This document shows, piece after piece, positions 1 to 5,119 of a stretch of DNA of 6,793 nucleotides. The notes under the pieces were generated by a model. It was given only the letters and a program-made list of their open reading frames with translations, made no database searches and had not been told where the DNA came from. How positions within the stretch are numbered: the first letter of the stretch is position 1; each line of letters begins with the position of its first letter. The DNA lies in NCBI GenBank assembly GCA_002712335.1, contig PATI01000050.1:8914-15706 (forward strand), given 5' to 3'. Source of the DNA: Rhodospirillaceae bacterium (GTDB lineage: Bacteria > Pseudomonadota > Alphaproteobacteria > MPNO01 > UBA2964). The translations under genes and the position numbers were made by a program.

Positions 1-159
1 TTCATTAAGTAATCTTTCAGATTAATGGATAACCTAAAACTCTATTCAAAATCATTAATCGTACAATCATGGAAAATTCTCTGTGTCGACAATAGTTTAA
101 TTTTTTCCGGGAGCCAAACGACATGGAAGAAATTATTTGCATTTTTTAGAAAGAAAATC

Positions 160-188
160 TTGCGAGGATCACCACGAAAATTCATAAT
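160..188 (+). promoter_or_regulatory. Candidate sigma70 promoter of the 25-residue peptide gene
   Basis: TTGCGA (160-165) and CATAAT (183-188) are separated by exactly 17 bases. They match the sigma70 consensus at 4 of 6 and 5 of 6 positions. Transcription would start near 195, leaving a leader of about 30 bases before the start codon at 226. That fits a short, efficiently translated gene. This is a motif match only, in AT-rich DNA where chance matches are common. Confidence 0.45.
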
Positions 189-210
189 AATTACTATATT
201 TCAACAAACG

Positions 211-224
211 AAAGGAGGTGGTCC
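211..224 (+). promoter_or_regulatory. Near-maximal ribosome binding site for the peptide gene
   Basis: AAAGGAGGTGGTCC is the reverse complement of the conserved 3' end of bacterial 16S rRNA (GGATCACCTCCTTT) except for one base. That base still forms a G-U pair, so all 14 positions can pair without a gap. The AGGAGG core lies 7 bases before the ATG at 226. This strongly favours 226 over any upstream in-frame start, because the frame stays open upstream but has no comparable site. Confidence 0.8.
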
Positions 225-225
225 A

Positions 226-303
226 ATGTCTCATTGTCTAAGTACGTGGTCCCGGACTGCAAGAATTTGGATTATCACCGCTGACGAGGAATACTTCGGC
301 TAA
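226..303 (+). CDS. Unrecognised 25-residue peptide; possible RiPP precursor or leader peptide
   Basis: I do not recognise this peptide. It begins MSHCLSTW and ends TADEEYFG. It has one Cys (residue 4), two Trp (8 and 15), a basic middle (Arg 10 and 13), a hydrophobic run IWII (14-17) and an acidic tail ending Tyr-Phe-Gly. There is no signal peptide or membrane segment. Support for translation is the exceptional ribosome binding site, a plausible promoter and a terminator that closes the unit. Its position just ahead of a glycosyltransferase, nucleosidase, radical SAM protein and dehydrogenase suggests a precursor peptide modified by those enzymes. The acidic-plus-Tyr tail loosely recalls the Glu/Tyr core of PqqA, but there is no real alignment. 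It could instead be a leader peptide in an attenuator, or the region could act as a structured RNA. The frame is open upstream to 25, but a longer protein looks unlikely because the upstream translation has no family character and no strong start. Confidence 0.55.
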   Translation: MSHCLSTWSRTARIWIITADEEYFG

Positions 304-315
304 CGTGAATTTTTA

Positions 316-331
316 GGTCCTTGCCAGGACC
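316..331 (+). other. RNA hairpin after the peptide gene
   Basis: GGTCCT (316-321) and AGGACC (326-331) form a perfect 6-bp stem with a TGCC loop, 12 bases after the peptide stop codon. No T run follows, so it is not a terminator by itself. It may protect the 3' end of a short mRNA or be part of a switch. GGTCC also occurs at 220-224 and 248-252, so GGACC (327-331) has alternative partners. Confidence 0.5.
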
Positions 332-344
332 GTTCCGGACAATG

Positions 345-379
345 GAAGGGTCACCCTAGGGTGGCCCTTCATCTTTTTT
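345..379 (+). terminator. Rho-independent terminator between the peptide and the enzyme genes
   Basis: GAAGGGTCACCC (345-356) pairs with GGGTGGCCCTTC (359-370) over 12 positions, with one G-U pair. A run of six T at 374-379 follows closely. The central bases CCCTAGGG would open slightly to make the loop. The terminator lies 79 bases before the glycosyltransferase start, with no strong promoter evident between. The downstream operon is therefore probably reached by partial readthrough or by a weak promoter. That would give abundant peptide mRNA and scarcer enzyme mRNA. Confidence 0.85.
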
Positions 380-457
380 GGTGAAAATCCATAATTACCT
401 TTATCAACAATAAAAACTCTTAATACCAACAAACTGAATGAGGGTTACATAAGAAGG

Positions 458-1363
458 ATGACAAGAGTCTCCGTAATTATTCCAACTTTTAACCGACAAG
501 ATTTGATCTCCAATTGTGTTGATTCGGTGATGTCTCAAACAAAACAAGCAGATGAAATCATCGTCGTGGATGATGGTTCTGTTGACAATACTTGGCAAAT
601 TCTGCGAGAAAAGGGTTTTTCTGATTCTCTTCAAAATAAAACAGCTCTGAGATATATTTACCAAAAAAATCAGGGGGTTAGTGCAGCAAGAAATATTGGT
701 ATAAAGTCTTCAAGATACGAATATATCGCTTTATTGGACTCTGATGATCATTGGAAAAAAAATAAATTAGAACGACAAATTTCTACACTAGAGGCAAAAA
801 GCTTCCCCTGTCGTATAAGTCACACTGATGAGATATGGATTAGGAATGGTGTCAGAGTAAACGCCAAAAAAAAACATGCCAAAAGTGGTGGTAATATTTT
901 TTATAAATCCCTAAAGTTGTGCTGTATTTCACCAAGTTCAACCGTTATCCATAAATCCGTTTTTGACGATTTTGGATATTTCGATGAAAAATTAAGAGCA
1001 TGTGAGGATTATGATTTTTGGTTAAGGTTCTCTGCATACGAAGACGTTCATTTTCTAAATGAGCCTTTAGTAATTAGATTTGGGGGACACAGTGACCAAT
1101 TGTCTAAGGCATATTGGGGCATGGATAGGTTTCGTATTTATGCCCTTGAAAAGCTCGTTCGAGAACAAAATTTAAGCGATGGAAAGAGACAAGCAACACT
1201 CAGAGAGCTAATTTATAGACTTGGTATTTTAATAGGCGGAGCCAAAAAAAGAGATAACATTACTTTTGCACAAGAACTGAAAAGCAAAAAGTCCCATTGG
1301 GAAAAGGTTCTTCTGGCAGAACAACATCATTTTGATAGGATGGTTTGTGGAAACAAAAATTAA
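458..1363 (+). CDS. Family 2 glycosyltransferase (GT-A fold), cytosolic
   Basis: A 301-residue inverting-type GT2 enzyme that would transfer a sugar from a nucleotide-sugar donor to an unknown acceptor. The GT-A signature is complete: VSVIIPTFNR (4-13), IIVVDDGSVDNT (34-45), the NQGVSAARNIG segment (71-81), the metal-binding DSDD (94-97), and ED at 183-184 in ACEDYDFWLR, the usual catalytic-base region. The later GGHSDQL and YWGMDRFRIYALEKL segments are typical of a conserved GT2 subgroup I associate with gammaproteobacteria (from memory). There is no membrane segment, so it should be soluble. The C-terminal third is helical and charged. The ATG at 458 is right for the family, but its SD is poor: AAGAAGG abuts the ATG and AGGG lies 13 bases away, so translation may be weak. 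The end overlaps the next gene by 17 bases, indicating coupled expression. Donor and acceptor cannot be told from the sequence. Confidence 0.93.
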   Translation: MTRVSVIIPTFNRQDLISNCVDSVMSQTKQADEIIVVDDGSVDNTWQILREKGFSDSLQNKTALRYIYQKNQGVSAARNIGIKSSRYEYIALLDSDDHWKKNKLERQISTLEAKSFPCRISHTDEIWIRNGVRVNAKKKHAKSGGNIFYKSLKLCCISPSSTVIHKSVFDDFGYFDEKLRACEDYDFWLRFSAYEDVHFLNEPLVIRFGGHSDQLSKAYWGMDRFRIYALEKLVREQNLSDGKRQATLRELIYRLGILIGGAKKRDNITFAQELKSKKSHWEKVLLAEQHHFDRMVCGNKN

Positions 1364-2183
1364 AATTTGTTGGGTTATAGCGCTGCACGCCGAAGCTAGG
1401 CCGCTAATAGAAGCCTACAGAATGAAAATTATTTCAAACGAGTTAATATTTCCGGTCTATATAAATTATGAGACTGGTCACGCATTGGTGATTTCCGGTA
1501 TTGGCGCCGCCAGGTCTGCAGCTGCGGCAACCTATTTGAAGACACTATTAAGCATTGAAAATTATTCTGCTTGGATAAATATCGGCATAGCTGGTTTTTT
1601 TAAGGAACAAATTGGAAAAATCTATCAAGCTTTAAAAGTACTTAATTTGCACAATAATCAAGCTTTCTTTCCCGGGCTTCGTCTATCAAATTATGTAGAG
1701 GGCTCACCTTTAGTGACGGTGAGTAAACCTGAACTCAAATTCGCCTCTAGCGTTCTTTATGATATGGAAGCCGCCGGTTTCTGCGAGGTCGCTCCATTAT
1801 TTAGCTGCAATGAACTCACATTTGTTTTCAAAGTTGTATCCGACACACCAATGACAAAATTTGACAATTCCAAAAAATTTGTAAAAGGGCTTCTAGAAAA
1901 TAATATGGAAATCATTTCCAATCTTTTGATTCAAATTGAAGAGGTCGTGGACGAAGAAGAAAAAAGATTAAGAATACCTGAAGAAGTAAAAGAAGTAATG
2001 GAAAATTTTCACTTTACAGAGAGTAATAGACATAATTTCGAAATGGTTTACCGAAAGTGGCGATCTACCTTCCCTGATAGAAAATTCGAAGAAGTCCATT
2101 CTCCAGTAAATTCAGCAAAAGCTCTTATAAACAATTTAGAAAAAGAGCTTTTAGATGAGGTTAAAGGTTGGACATTGACGTGA
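1347..2183 (+). CDS. MTA/SAH-nucleosidase-like protein with a C-terminal extension
   Basis: A 278-residue member of the nucleoside phosphorylase/MTAN superfamily, whose enzymes cut the N-glycosidic bond of adenosyl compounds. Catalytic residues equivalent to E. coli MTAN appear retained: Glu16 in ALHAEARPL (Glu12), Met140-Glu141 in DMEAAGF (Met173-Glu174) and Asp166 in VSDTP (Asp197). The glycine-rich SGIG (50-53) and NIGIAG (78-83) are also present. Two features are odd. The span from NIGIAG to DMEAAG is some 35-40 residues shorter than in E. coli MTAN, so much of the usual substrate loop is missing. About 78 residues (roughly 201-278) are added at the end, highly charged and of no known domain. 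I prefer the GTG at 1347 (SD AGGA 6 bases upstream; protein begins METKIKICWVIAL) over the in-frame TTG at 1332. It probably either cleaves a product of the neighbouring radical SAM enzyme or clears 5'-deoxyadenosine/SAH. Phosphorylase activity is the alternative. Confidence 0.85.
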   Translation: METKIKICWVIALHAEARPLIEAYRMKIISNELIFPVYINYETGHALVISGIGAARSAAAATYLKTLLSIENYSAWINIGIAGFFKEQIGKIYQALKVLNLHNNQAFFPGLRLSNYVEGSPLVTVSKPELKFASSVLYDMEAAGFCEVAPLFSCNELTFVFKVVSDTPMTKFDNSKKFVKGLLENNMEIISNLLIQIEEVVDEEEKRLRIPEEVKEVMENFHFTESNRHNFEMVYRKWRSTFPDRKFEEVHSPVNSAKALINNLEKELLDEVKGWTLT

Positions 2184-3172
2184 TAGAAACGATTTTTATA
2201 GAAGAAGCTATAGATGACCACCCAACAACAAGACACATACTGAAATCTCTTCCACGTGCACAATTAATAGCGATAAGCCGCTATCAGGAAATATTTAACA
2301 AAAGACATCAAAACTTCCGACTGCAAAAGAAAAACCCTTGTCTGATATTAGCCAAGAAACATGAAAATTTCGTTTTGCCCGCACCAGCTGGATTCGGCAT
2401 GAATTCCAATTTAAATTTTTATTTTTCTCATATGTATAATTGTATTTACGACTGCAGGTACTGCTTTTTACAGGGGATGTATTCTTCAGCGCATTACATA
2501 TTATTTGTAAACTACGAAGAATTTTTTAAATCTATATCAAGAACTATTGAAAAATACCCGGATAATTCTCTTACTTTCTTTTCTGGTTACGATTGCGACT
2601 CTTTAGCATTTGAAAAAATAAGTAATTTTGCAAATCACACTCTAGATTTTTTTTCTGACCATCCATCTATCGAACTAGAATTAAGAACAAAAAGTATCGT
2701 GACAAGTCCTTTAATGAAACGAGAACCGGTGAGGAATTGCATAGTAGCCTTCAGTTTATCCCCGAAAAAAATAGCGAATATTCTTGATAAAAAAGCACCG
2801 AGTATTTCCCGAAGAATAAATGCACTAAAACAGTTGGCTAAAGCAGGATGGTCGGTGGGTCTCAGGTTTGATCCTTTGATATATTGTGCAGACTGGGAAA
2901 CGATGTATTCCGAACTTATAGCGGAGATCATGCACGACTTAAACCCCCGCAGTCTGCATTCCGTGAGCTACGGGCCACTAAGGTTTCCAAAAGATATGTA
3001 TAAGAAAATTTTTACCCTGCACCCGAATGAAAAGTTATTTTCCTTCCCCATGAAGGAAAAAGCTGGAATTATTTCTTATGGTACCGAAATAGAGGACTTA
3101 ATGTCCAAATTCATAAAAAATGAGCTGAATAAATATACCAGCCAGAACAAGATATTTCGATGTGCAGTATAA
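2168..3172 (+). CDS. Radical SAM protein of the spore photoproduct lyase (SPL) type
   Basis: A 334-residue protein. C92-x3-C96-x2-C99 in NCIYDCRYCFLQ binds the radical-SAM [4Fe-4S] cluster, which cleaves S-adenosylmethionine to a 5'-deoxyadenosyl radical. The NYEEFF segment after the cluster, FSGYDCDSLAFE (138-149) and LKQLAKAGWSVGLRFDPLIY in the second half follow B. subtilis SPL in order and spacing. The first 75 residues (RYQEIFNKRHQNFRLQKKNP, then LILAKK) match SPL-like proteins of proteobacteria. Cys143 lies 44 residues after the last cluster Cys; in SPL the H-donor Cys141 lies about 43 after it, so they may correspond, though the local alignment is off by one. Tyr98 precedes the last cluster Cys, but the residue after it is Phe rather than Tyr. 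The TTG at 2168 has GAGG 7 bases upstream. A GTG at 2180 overlapping the previous stop as GTGA is the alternative start. In a cell with no sign of sporulation, a biosynthetic role is more likely than spore DNA repair; the substrate is unknown. Confidence 0.9.
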   Translation: MDIDVIETIFIEEAIDDHPTTRHILKSLPRAQLIAISRYQEIFNKRHQNFRLQKKNPCLILAKKHENFVLPAPAGFGMNSNLNFYFSHMYNCIYDCRYCFLQGMYSSAHYILFVNYEEFFKSISRTIEKYPDNSLTFFSGYDCDSLAFEKISNFANHTLDFFSDHPSIELELRTKSIVTSPLMKREPVRNCIVAFSLSPKKIANILDKKAPSISRRINALKQLAKAGWSVGLRFDPLIYCADWETMYSELIAEIMHDLNPRSLHSVSYGPLRFPKDMYKKIFTLHPNEKLFSFPMKEKAGIISYGTEIEDLMSKFIKNELNKYTSQNKIFRCAV

Positions 3173-3190
3173 AATACGTGGGGCAAAACG

Positions 3191-3895
3191 TTGACAAATA
3201 AAACGGCACTAGTCACTGGAAGCTCTAGTGGTATAGGCCAAGCAATTACTGAAGCTTTACTAAATGATGGCCACAATGTCATAGGTTTAGCCCGTGACCA
3301 CGGTAAATTTAAGCCTCGATATGGCAGTTATCACCCAATTACTGTCGATTTATCAGATATCGAAAACACTGAAACCATGGTTCACAGATTGCTGAATGAA
3401 TACCCAGATATCAGTATTTTTATTGGTAATGCCGGATATGGTGACTTTAAGCATCTAGAGAATTTTTCATCATTACAGATCAAGGATTTTCTAATTACTA
3501 ATCTAGTCTCTCAAATTATATTATGTCGTCACCTTATAACTTATTTAAAAAGAAAGGGCGCCGGCGATATTATATTTATGGGTTCCGAAGCCGCGCTAGC
3601 TGGGAAAAAAAATGCGACGCTTTATTCAACTGCTAAGTTTGGTTTAAGGGGATTCGCTCAGGCTCTTCGAGATGAAGTTCGTACCTCTGGCGTAAGAGTA
3701 TGTCTTATAAATCCTGGCTTAGTGAGAACTCCATTTTTCGAAACTTTAAATTTTGAACCCGGTCAATTGGAAAATAATGCCATAGAACCCAAAGATATCG
3801 CAAAAATAGTTATAGAGATTTTGAATACTAGAACGGGAACAAACATTGATGAAATTAATTTATCTCCTTCCTCTCAGTTAATTAATTTTAAATGA
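3191..3895 (+). CDS. Short-chain dehydrogenase/reductase (classical SDR)
   Basis: A 234-residue NAD(P)-dependent oxidoreductase with a Rossmann fold. Visible motifs are the cofactor loop TGSSSGIG (9-16), Arg35 after the second strand (often an NADP(H) preference), VDLSD (52-56), GNAGYG (79-84), and the full catalytic set Asn104, Ser132, Tyr145 and Lys149 (Tyr and Lys in YSTAKFG). NPGLVRTPF (174-182) is the usual segment after the active site. Length is normal for the family. It starts with TTG, with GTGGGG 7 bases upstream and no ATG nearby. It sits 18 bases after the radical SAM gene, so it should share the operon. Plausible jobs are reducing an aldehyde or ketone intermediate, for example a sugar freed by the nucleosidase, or oxidising an alcohol. 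The substrate cannot be read from the sequence. No clear terminator follows. Confidence 0.93.
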   Translation: MTNKTALVTGSSSGIGQAITEALLNDGHNVIGLARDHGKFKPRYGSYHPITVDLSDIENTETMVHRLLNEYPDISIFIGNAGYGDFKHLENFSSLQIKDFLITNLVSQIILCRHLITYLKRKGAGDIIFMGSEAALAGKKNATLYSTAKFGLRGFAQALRDEVRTSGVRVCLINPGLVRTPFFETLNFEPGQLENNAIEPKDIAKIVIEILNTRTGTNIDEINLSPSSQLINFK

Positions 3896-3942
3896 AATTT
3901 TCATTTTCTTTGAAGAAGAAACTCTTGAAAAACGATTAGACA

Positions 3943-4083
3943 CTAAATAAATAGGTTTCCAACCCAACTATGTGTCAACCAACCTGAAGCAAAACCTAAT
4001 AGAAACTGTATATCGATAATAAAGTTGAACAACCAACCAAAAAAGAAGACTACTGGATATTTTATAAAAACCCACTTAGACAT
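3943..4083 (-). CDS. Possible 46-residue hydrophobic membrane peptide
   Basis: On the minus strand an ATG (4083-4081) opens a 46-codon frame ending in TAG at 3945-3943. AAGGGG lies 7 bases upstream of the ATG, a reasonable ribosome binding site. The product begins MSKWVFIKYPVVFFFGW and ends WVGNLFI. It is rich in Phe, Trp, Leu and Ile, with an uncharged stretch around residues 9-23 and another around 25-46, enough for one or two membrane segments. Two GWL motifs come from a repeated CAACCAACC on the plus strand (3976-3984 and 4030-4038). I recognise no family. Caution: AT-rich noncoding DNA tends to encode Phe/Leu-rich frames, so only the binding site and the intact frame support it. It converges with the dehydrogenase, leaving 47 bases between them. 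Confidence 0.4.
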   Translation of the reverse strand: MSKWVFIKYPVVFFFGWLFNFIIDIQFLLGFASGWLTHSWVGNLFI

Positions 4084-4182
4084 GTGAAACCCCTTTTTTT
4101 AACTTTTGGGTATAACGCAGTTCAATTAAGGCAAAATCACGTCCTTTATCATTTTAATTTTTAACTATGGATTTTTACTGCA

Positions 4183-4194
4183 AAGGGGCCCCTT
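4183..4194. repeat. Perfect 12-bp palindrome AAGGGGCCCCTT
   Basis: AAGGGGCCCCTT equals its own reverse complement and stands out against AT-rich flanks. It lies downstream of the HspQ stop on that gene's strand, about 64 bases on, and 10 bases from a second inverted repeat. No T run follows on either strand beyond TTT, so a simple terminator is unlikely. It could be a protein-binding site. Confidence 0.5.
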
Positions 4195-4204
4195 ACATCG
4201 CGCT

Positions 4205-4220
4205 AGGGCAACATTGCCCT
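4205..4220. repeat. Inverted repeat AGGGCA-ACAT-TGCCCT
   Basis: AGGGCA (4205-4210) and TGCCCT (4215-4220) are perfect inverted copies around ACAT, with one further A-T pair possible inside. On the minus strand this would form a compact hairpin 38 bases after the HspQ stop codon. There is no T run right after it, so it may stabilise the mRNA 3' end or act with the neighbouring palindrome as a poor terminator. Confidence 0.45.
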
Positions 4221-4257
4221 TACGAGCCACGCAGATATAAGTTTCTAAACAATTGGT

Positions 4258-4581
4258 TTAGTGGGAAACACGTAGACTAACATAAACGCCACTCTTCAAT
4301 TCAGAGAAAAATTGACTAAGAAATGGGTGTGCTATCGGTTTCCCCGTTAAATCAGTTTCCAGATTTTTCTCGGCAACATAGGTAGAATGTTCCGCCTGAT
4401 GGACTAGCACGTGATACCATGGCTCATGCTTCGGTGGATTGGAACGCGCCATCTTATTGTACCACTCCTCGGTACCCGAAAAACTTGGATCGACATCAAC
4501 CACCACTCCACGATAGTCAAACCGTTTGTGATAAATAATTTCTCCGATTTGGAATTTTGCTTTTATTTCTCCATTTTTCAT
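4258..4581 (-). CDS. hspQ: Heat shock protein HspQ (YccV/hemimethylated-DNA-binding family)
   Basis: A 107-residue soluble cytoplasmic protein, close to the usual family length of about 105. The order of motifs is diagnostic: AKFQIGEIIYHKRFDYRG (8-25), GVVVDVDPSF (25-34), PWYHVLV (54-60) and STYVAEKNL (66-74). In E. coli, HspQ binds hemimethylated oriC DNA in vitro, is heat-induced and enhances substrate degradation by the Lon protease; here that role is inferred from the family. The ATG at 4581 fits the family start, but no strong SD precedes it. The gene lies 143 bases downstream of the DsrE-like gene on the same strand. I could not identify a convincing sigma32 or sigma70 promoter in that gap, so both a separate weak promoter and cotranscription are possible. 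The family is mostly proteobacterial, which supports the organism assignment. Confidence 0.88.
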   Translation of the reverse strand: MKNGEIKAKFQIGEIIYHKRFDYRGVVVDVDPSFSGTEEWYNKMARSNPPKHEPWYHVLVHQAEHSTYVAEKNLETDLTGKPIAHPFLSQFFSELKSGVYVSLRVSH

Positions 4582-4716
4582 TTATTCACTATCTATATCT
4601 GGAATATTAAAAACAACTATTATGAAGGCATCCGATTAATATCTATCTTTCTCTTCCACAAAAATAAGTTTCAAATAAAATAGTAATATTTTTAAAACAT
4701 TAAATCGTAACAAACC

Positions 4717-4727
4717 ATTAAATGTTA
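4717..4727. repeat. Direct repeat ATTAAATGTTA, copy at the DsrE-like gene's 3' end
   Basis: ATTAAATGTTA occurs here and again at 5120-5130, so the pair brackets the DsrE-like gene. This copy includes its stop codon. The repeat is AT-only apart from one G, so chance is a real alternative. Confidence 0.35.
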
Positions 4728-5102
4728 GAGAGTTATCACTTGATCGGGAGCGGCAGGTGCTAATGCTTCGTATAATTGGGGGAAGCAGCCTACATGTACG
4801 CCGTCCACGACATCTTTTGGTTTAACTTCTCCACTACCGCATTGGCTAAAATCACCCTCGGCAAGGTTCCGACGTAAAGAGCATTGATCGCAGCCCATGA
4901 GCAGTATGTTCTGCTCAGCAGCAACCTTTGATAATCTCTCACCAATCGGGTCACCTTTACGCAGTGTGTAAACATTGTCGTCAAAGAAAAACATGCCAAC
5001 CACCTCAGCCCCGTGGTTACCGGCTTCAAGTTGCGGAAGTATCATAGTAGCGAGCTTAAAAGTGGACGCCATATTAGTTGCAAAAATATAGGCAACCTTC
5101 AT
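4725..5102 (-). CDS. DsrE-like cysteine-rich protein resembling SaoD
   Basis: A 125-residue protein. It starts MKVAYIFATN, the first strand of a DsrE/TusD-type fold, followed by GMFFFDDNVY (36-45), LLMGCDQC (67-74) and HVGCFPQLY (103-111). DsrE-type proteins carry or relay sulfur on a conserved Cys. Here Cys71 and Cys74 form a CxxC, with further Cys at 88 and 106. From memory it is closest to the DsrE-related family named SaoD, of unproven function; no other Sao gene is visible. I choose the ATG at 5102 because GGAGG lies 8 bases upstream; the in-frame ATG at 5117 would leave that site inside the gene. The promoter is overlaid by two inverted repeats. Codon use is richer in G+C than its surroundings (the 60 bases 4741-4800 are just over half G+C; 5161-5220 under one quarter), and an 11-bp direct repeat brackets it, hinting at acquisition. 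It has no signal peptide. Confidence 0.78.
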   Translation of the reverse strand: MKVAYIFATNMASTFKLATMILPQLEAGNHGAEVVGMFFFDDNVYTLRKGDPIGERLSKVAAEQNILLMGCDQCSLRRNLAEGDFSQCGSGEVKPKDVVDGVHVGCFPQLYEALAPAAPDQVITL

Positions 5103-5119
5103 TGTCATATCCTCCATTT

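Larger units (their letters stand above)
3896..4257. other. Intergenic stretch with one small frame and two palindromes
   Basis: These 362 bases separate the plus-strand dehydrogenase from the minus-strand HspQ gene. They are AT-rich apart from a GC-rich patch at about 4180-4235. Apart from the possible small membrane peptide and the palindromes listed separately, I see no RNA gene, no mobile element and no convincing terminator for either neighbour. Confidence 0.5.

Noticed and set aside
123..149. Eight-codon frame (MEEIICIF) with GGGAG upstream
   Set aside because: Too short, and it lies upstream of the likely promoter; probably chance.
25..303. A 92-codon frame ending with the 25-residue peptide
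   Set aside because: The 14-nt ribosome binding site directs initiation at 226. The upstream part has no comparable site and no family character, and the likely promoter lies inside it.
438..452. Four-codon frame (MRVT) ending just before the glycosyltransferase start
   Set aside because: Its own start has no SD, and such tiny frames are common. Coupling to the glycosyltransferase cannot be excluded but is not supported.
404..664. Minus-strand frame of 86 codons over the start of the glycosyltransferase
   Set aside because: It is antisense to the well-supported glycosyltransferase and has no recognisable motifs or suitable start.
458..1363. Assigning the glycosyltransferase as hopanoid HpnI
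   Set aside because: HpnI-type enzymes carry membrane segments, and no squalene-hopene cyclase or HpnH-type protein is present. Only the overall logic of the neighbourhood is similar.
2168..3172. Calling the radical SAM protein a true spore photoproduct lyase (splB)
   Set aside because: The context shows no sporulation genes and the organism appears proteobacterial. Only family-level similarity can be claimed.
3896..3942. A terminator for the dehydrogenase gene (TTTCTT-TGAAG-AAGAAA)
   Set aside because: The stem is only six A-T-rich pairs and has no T run, so it is too weak to call.
4411..4683. Plus-strand frame of 90 codons across hspQ and the following gap
   Set aside because: It is antisense to the clear HspQ reading, and its hydrophobic tail comes from AT-rich intergenic DNA.
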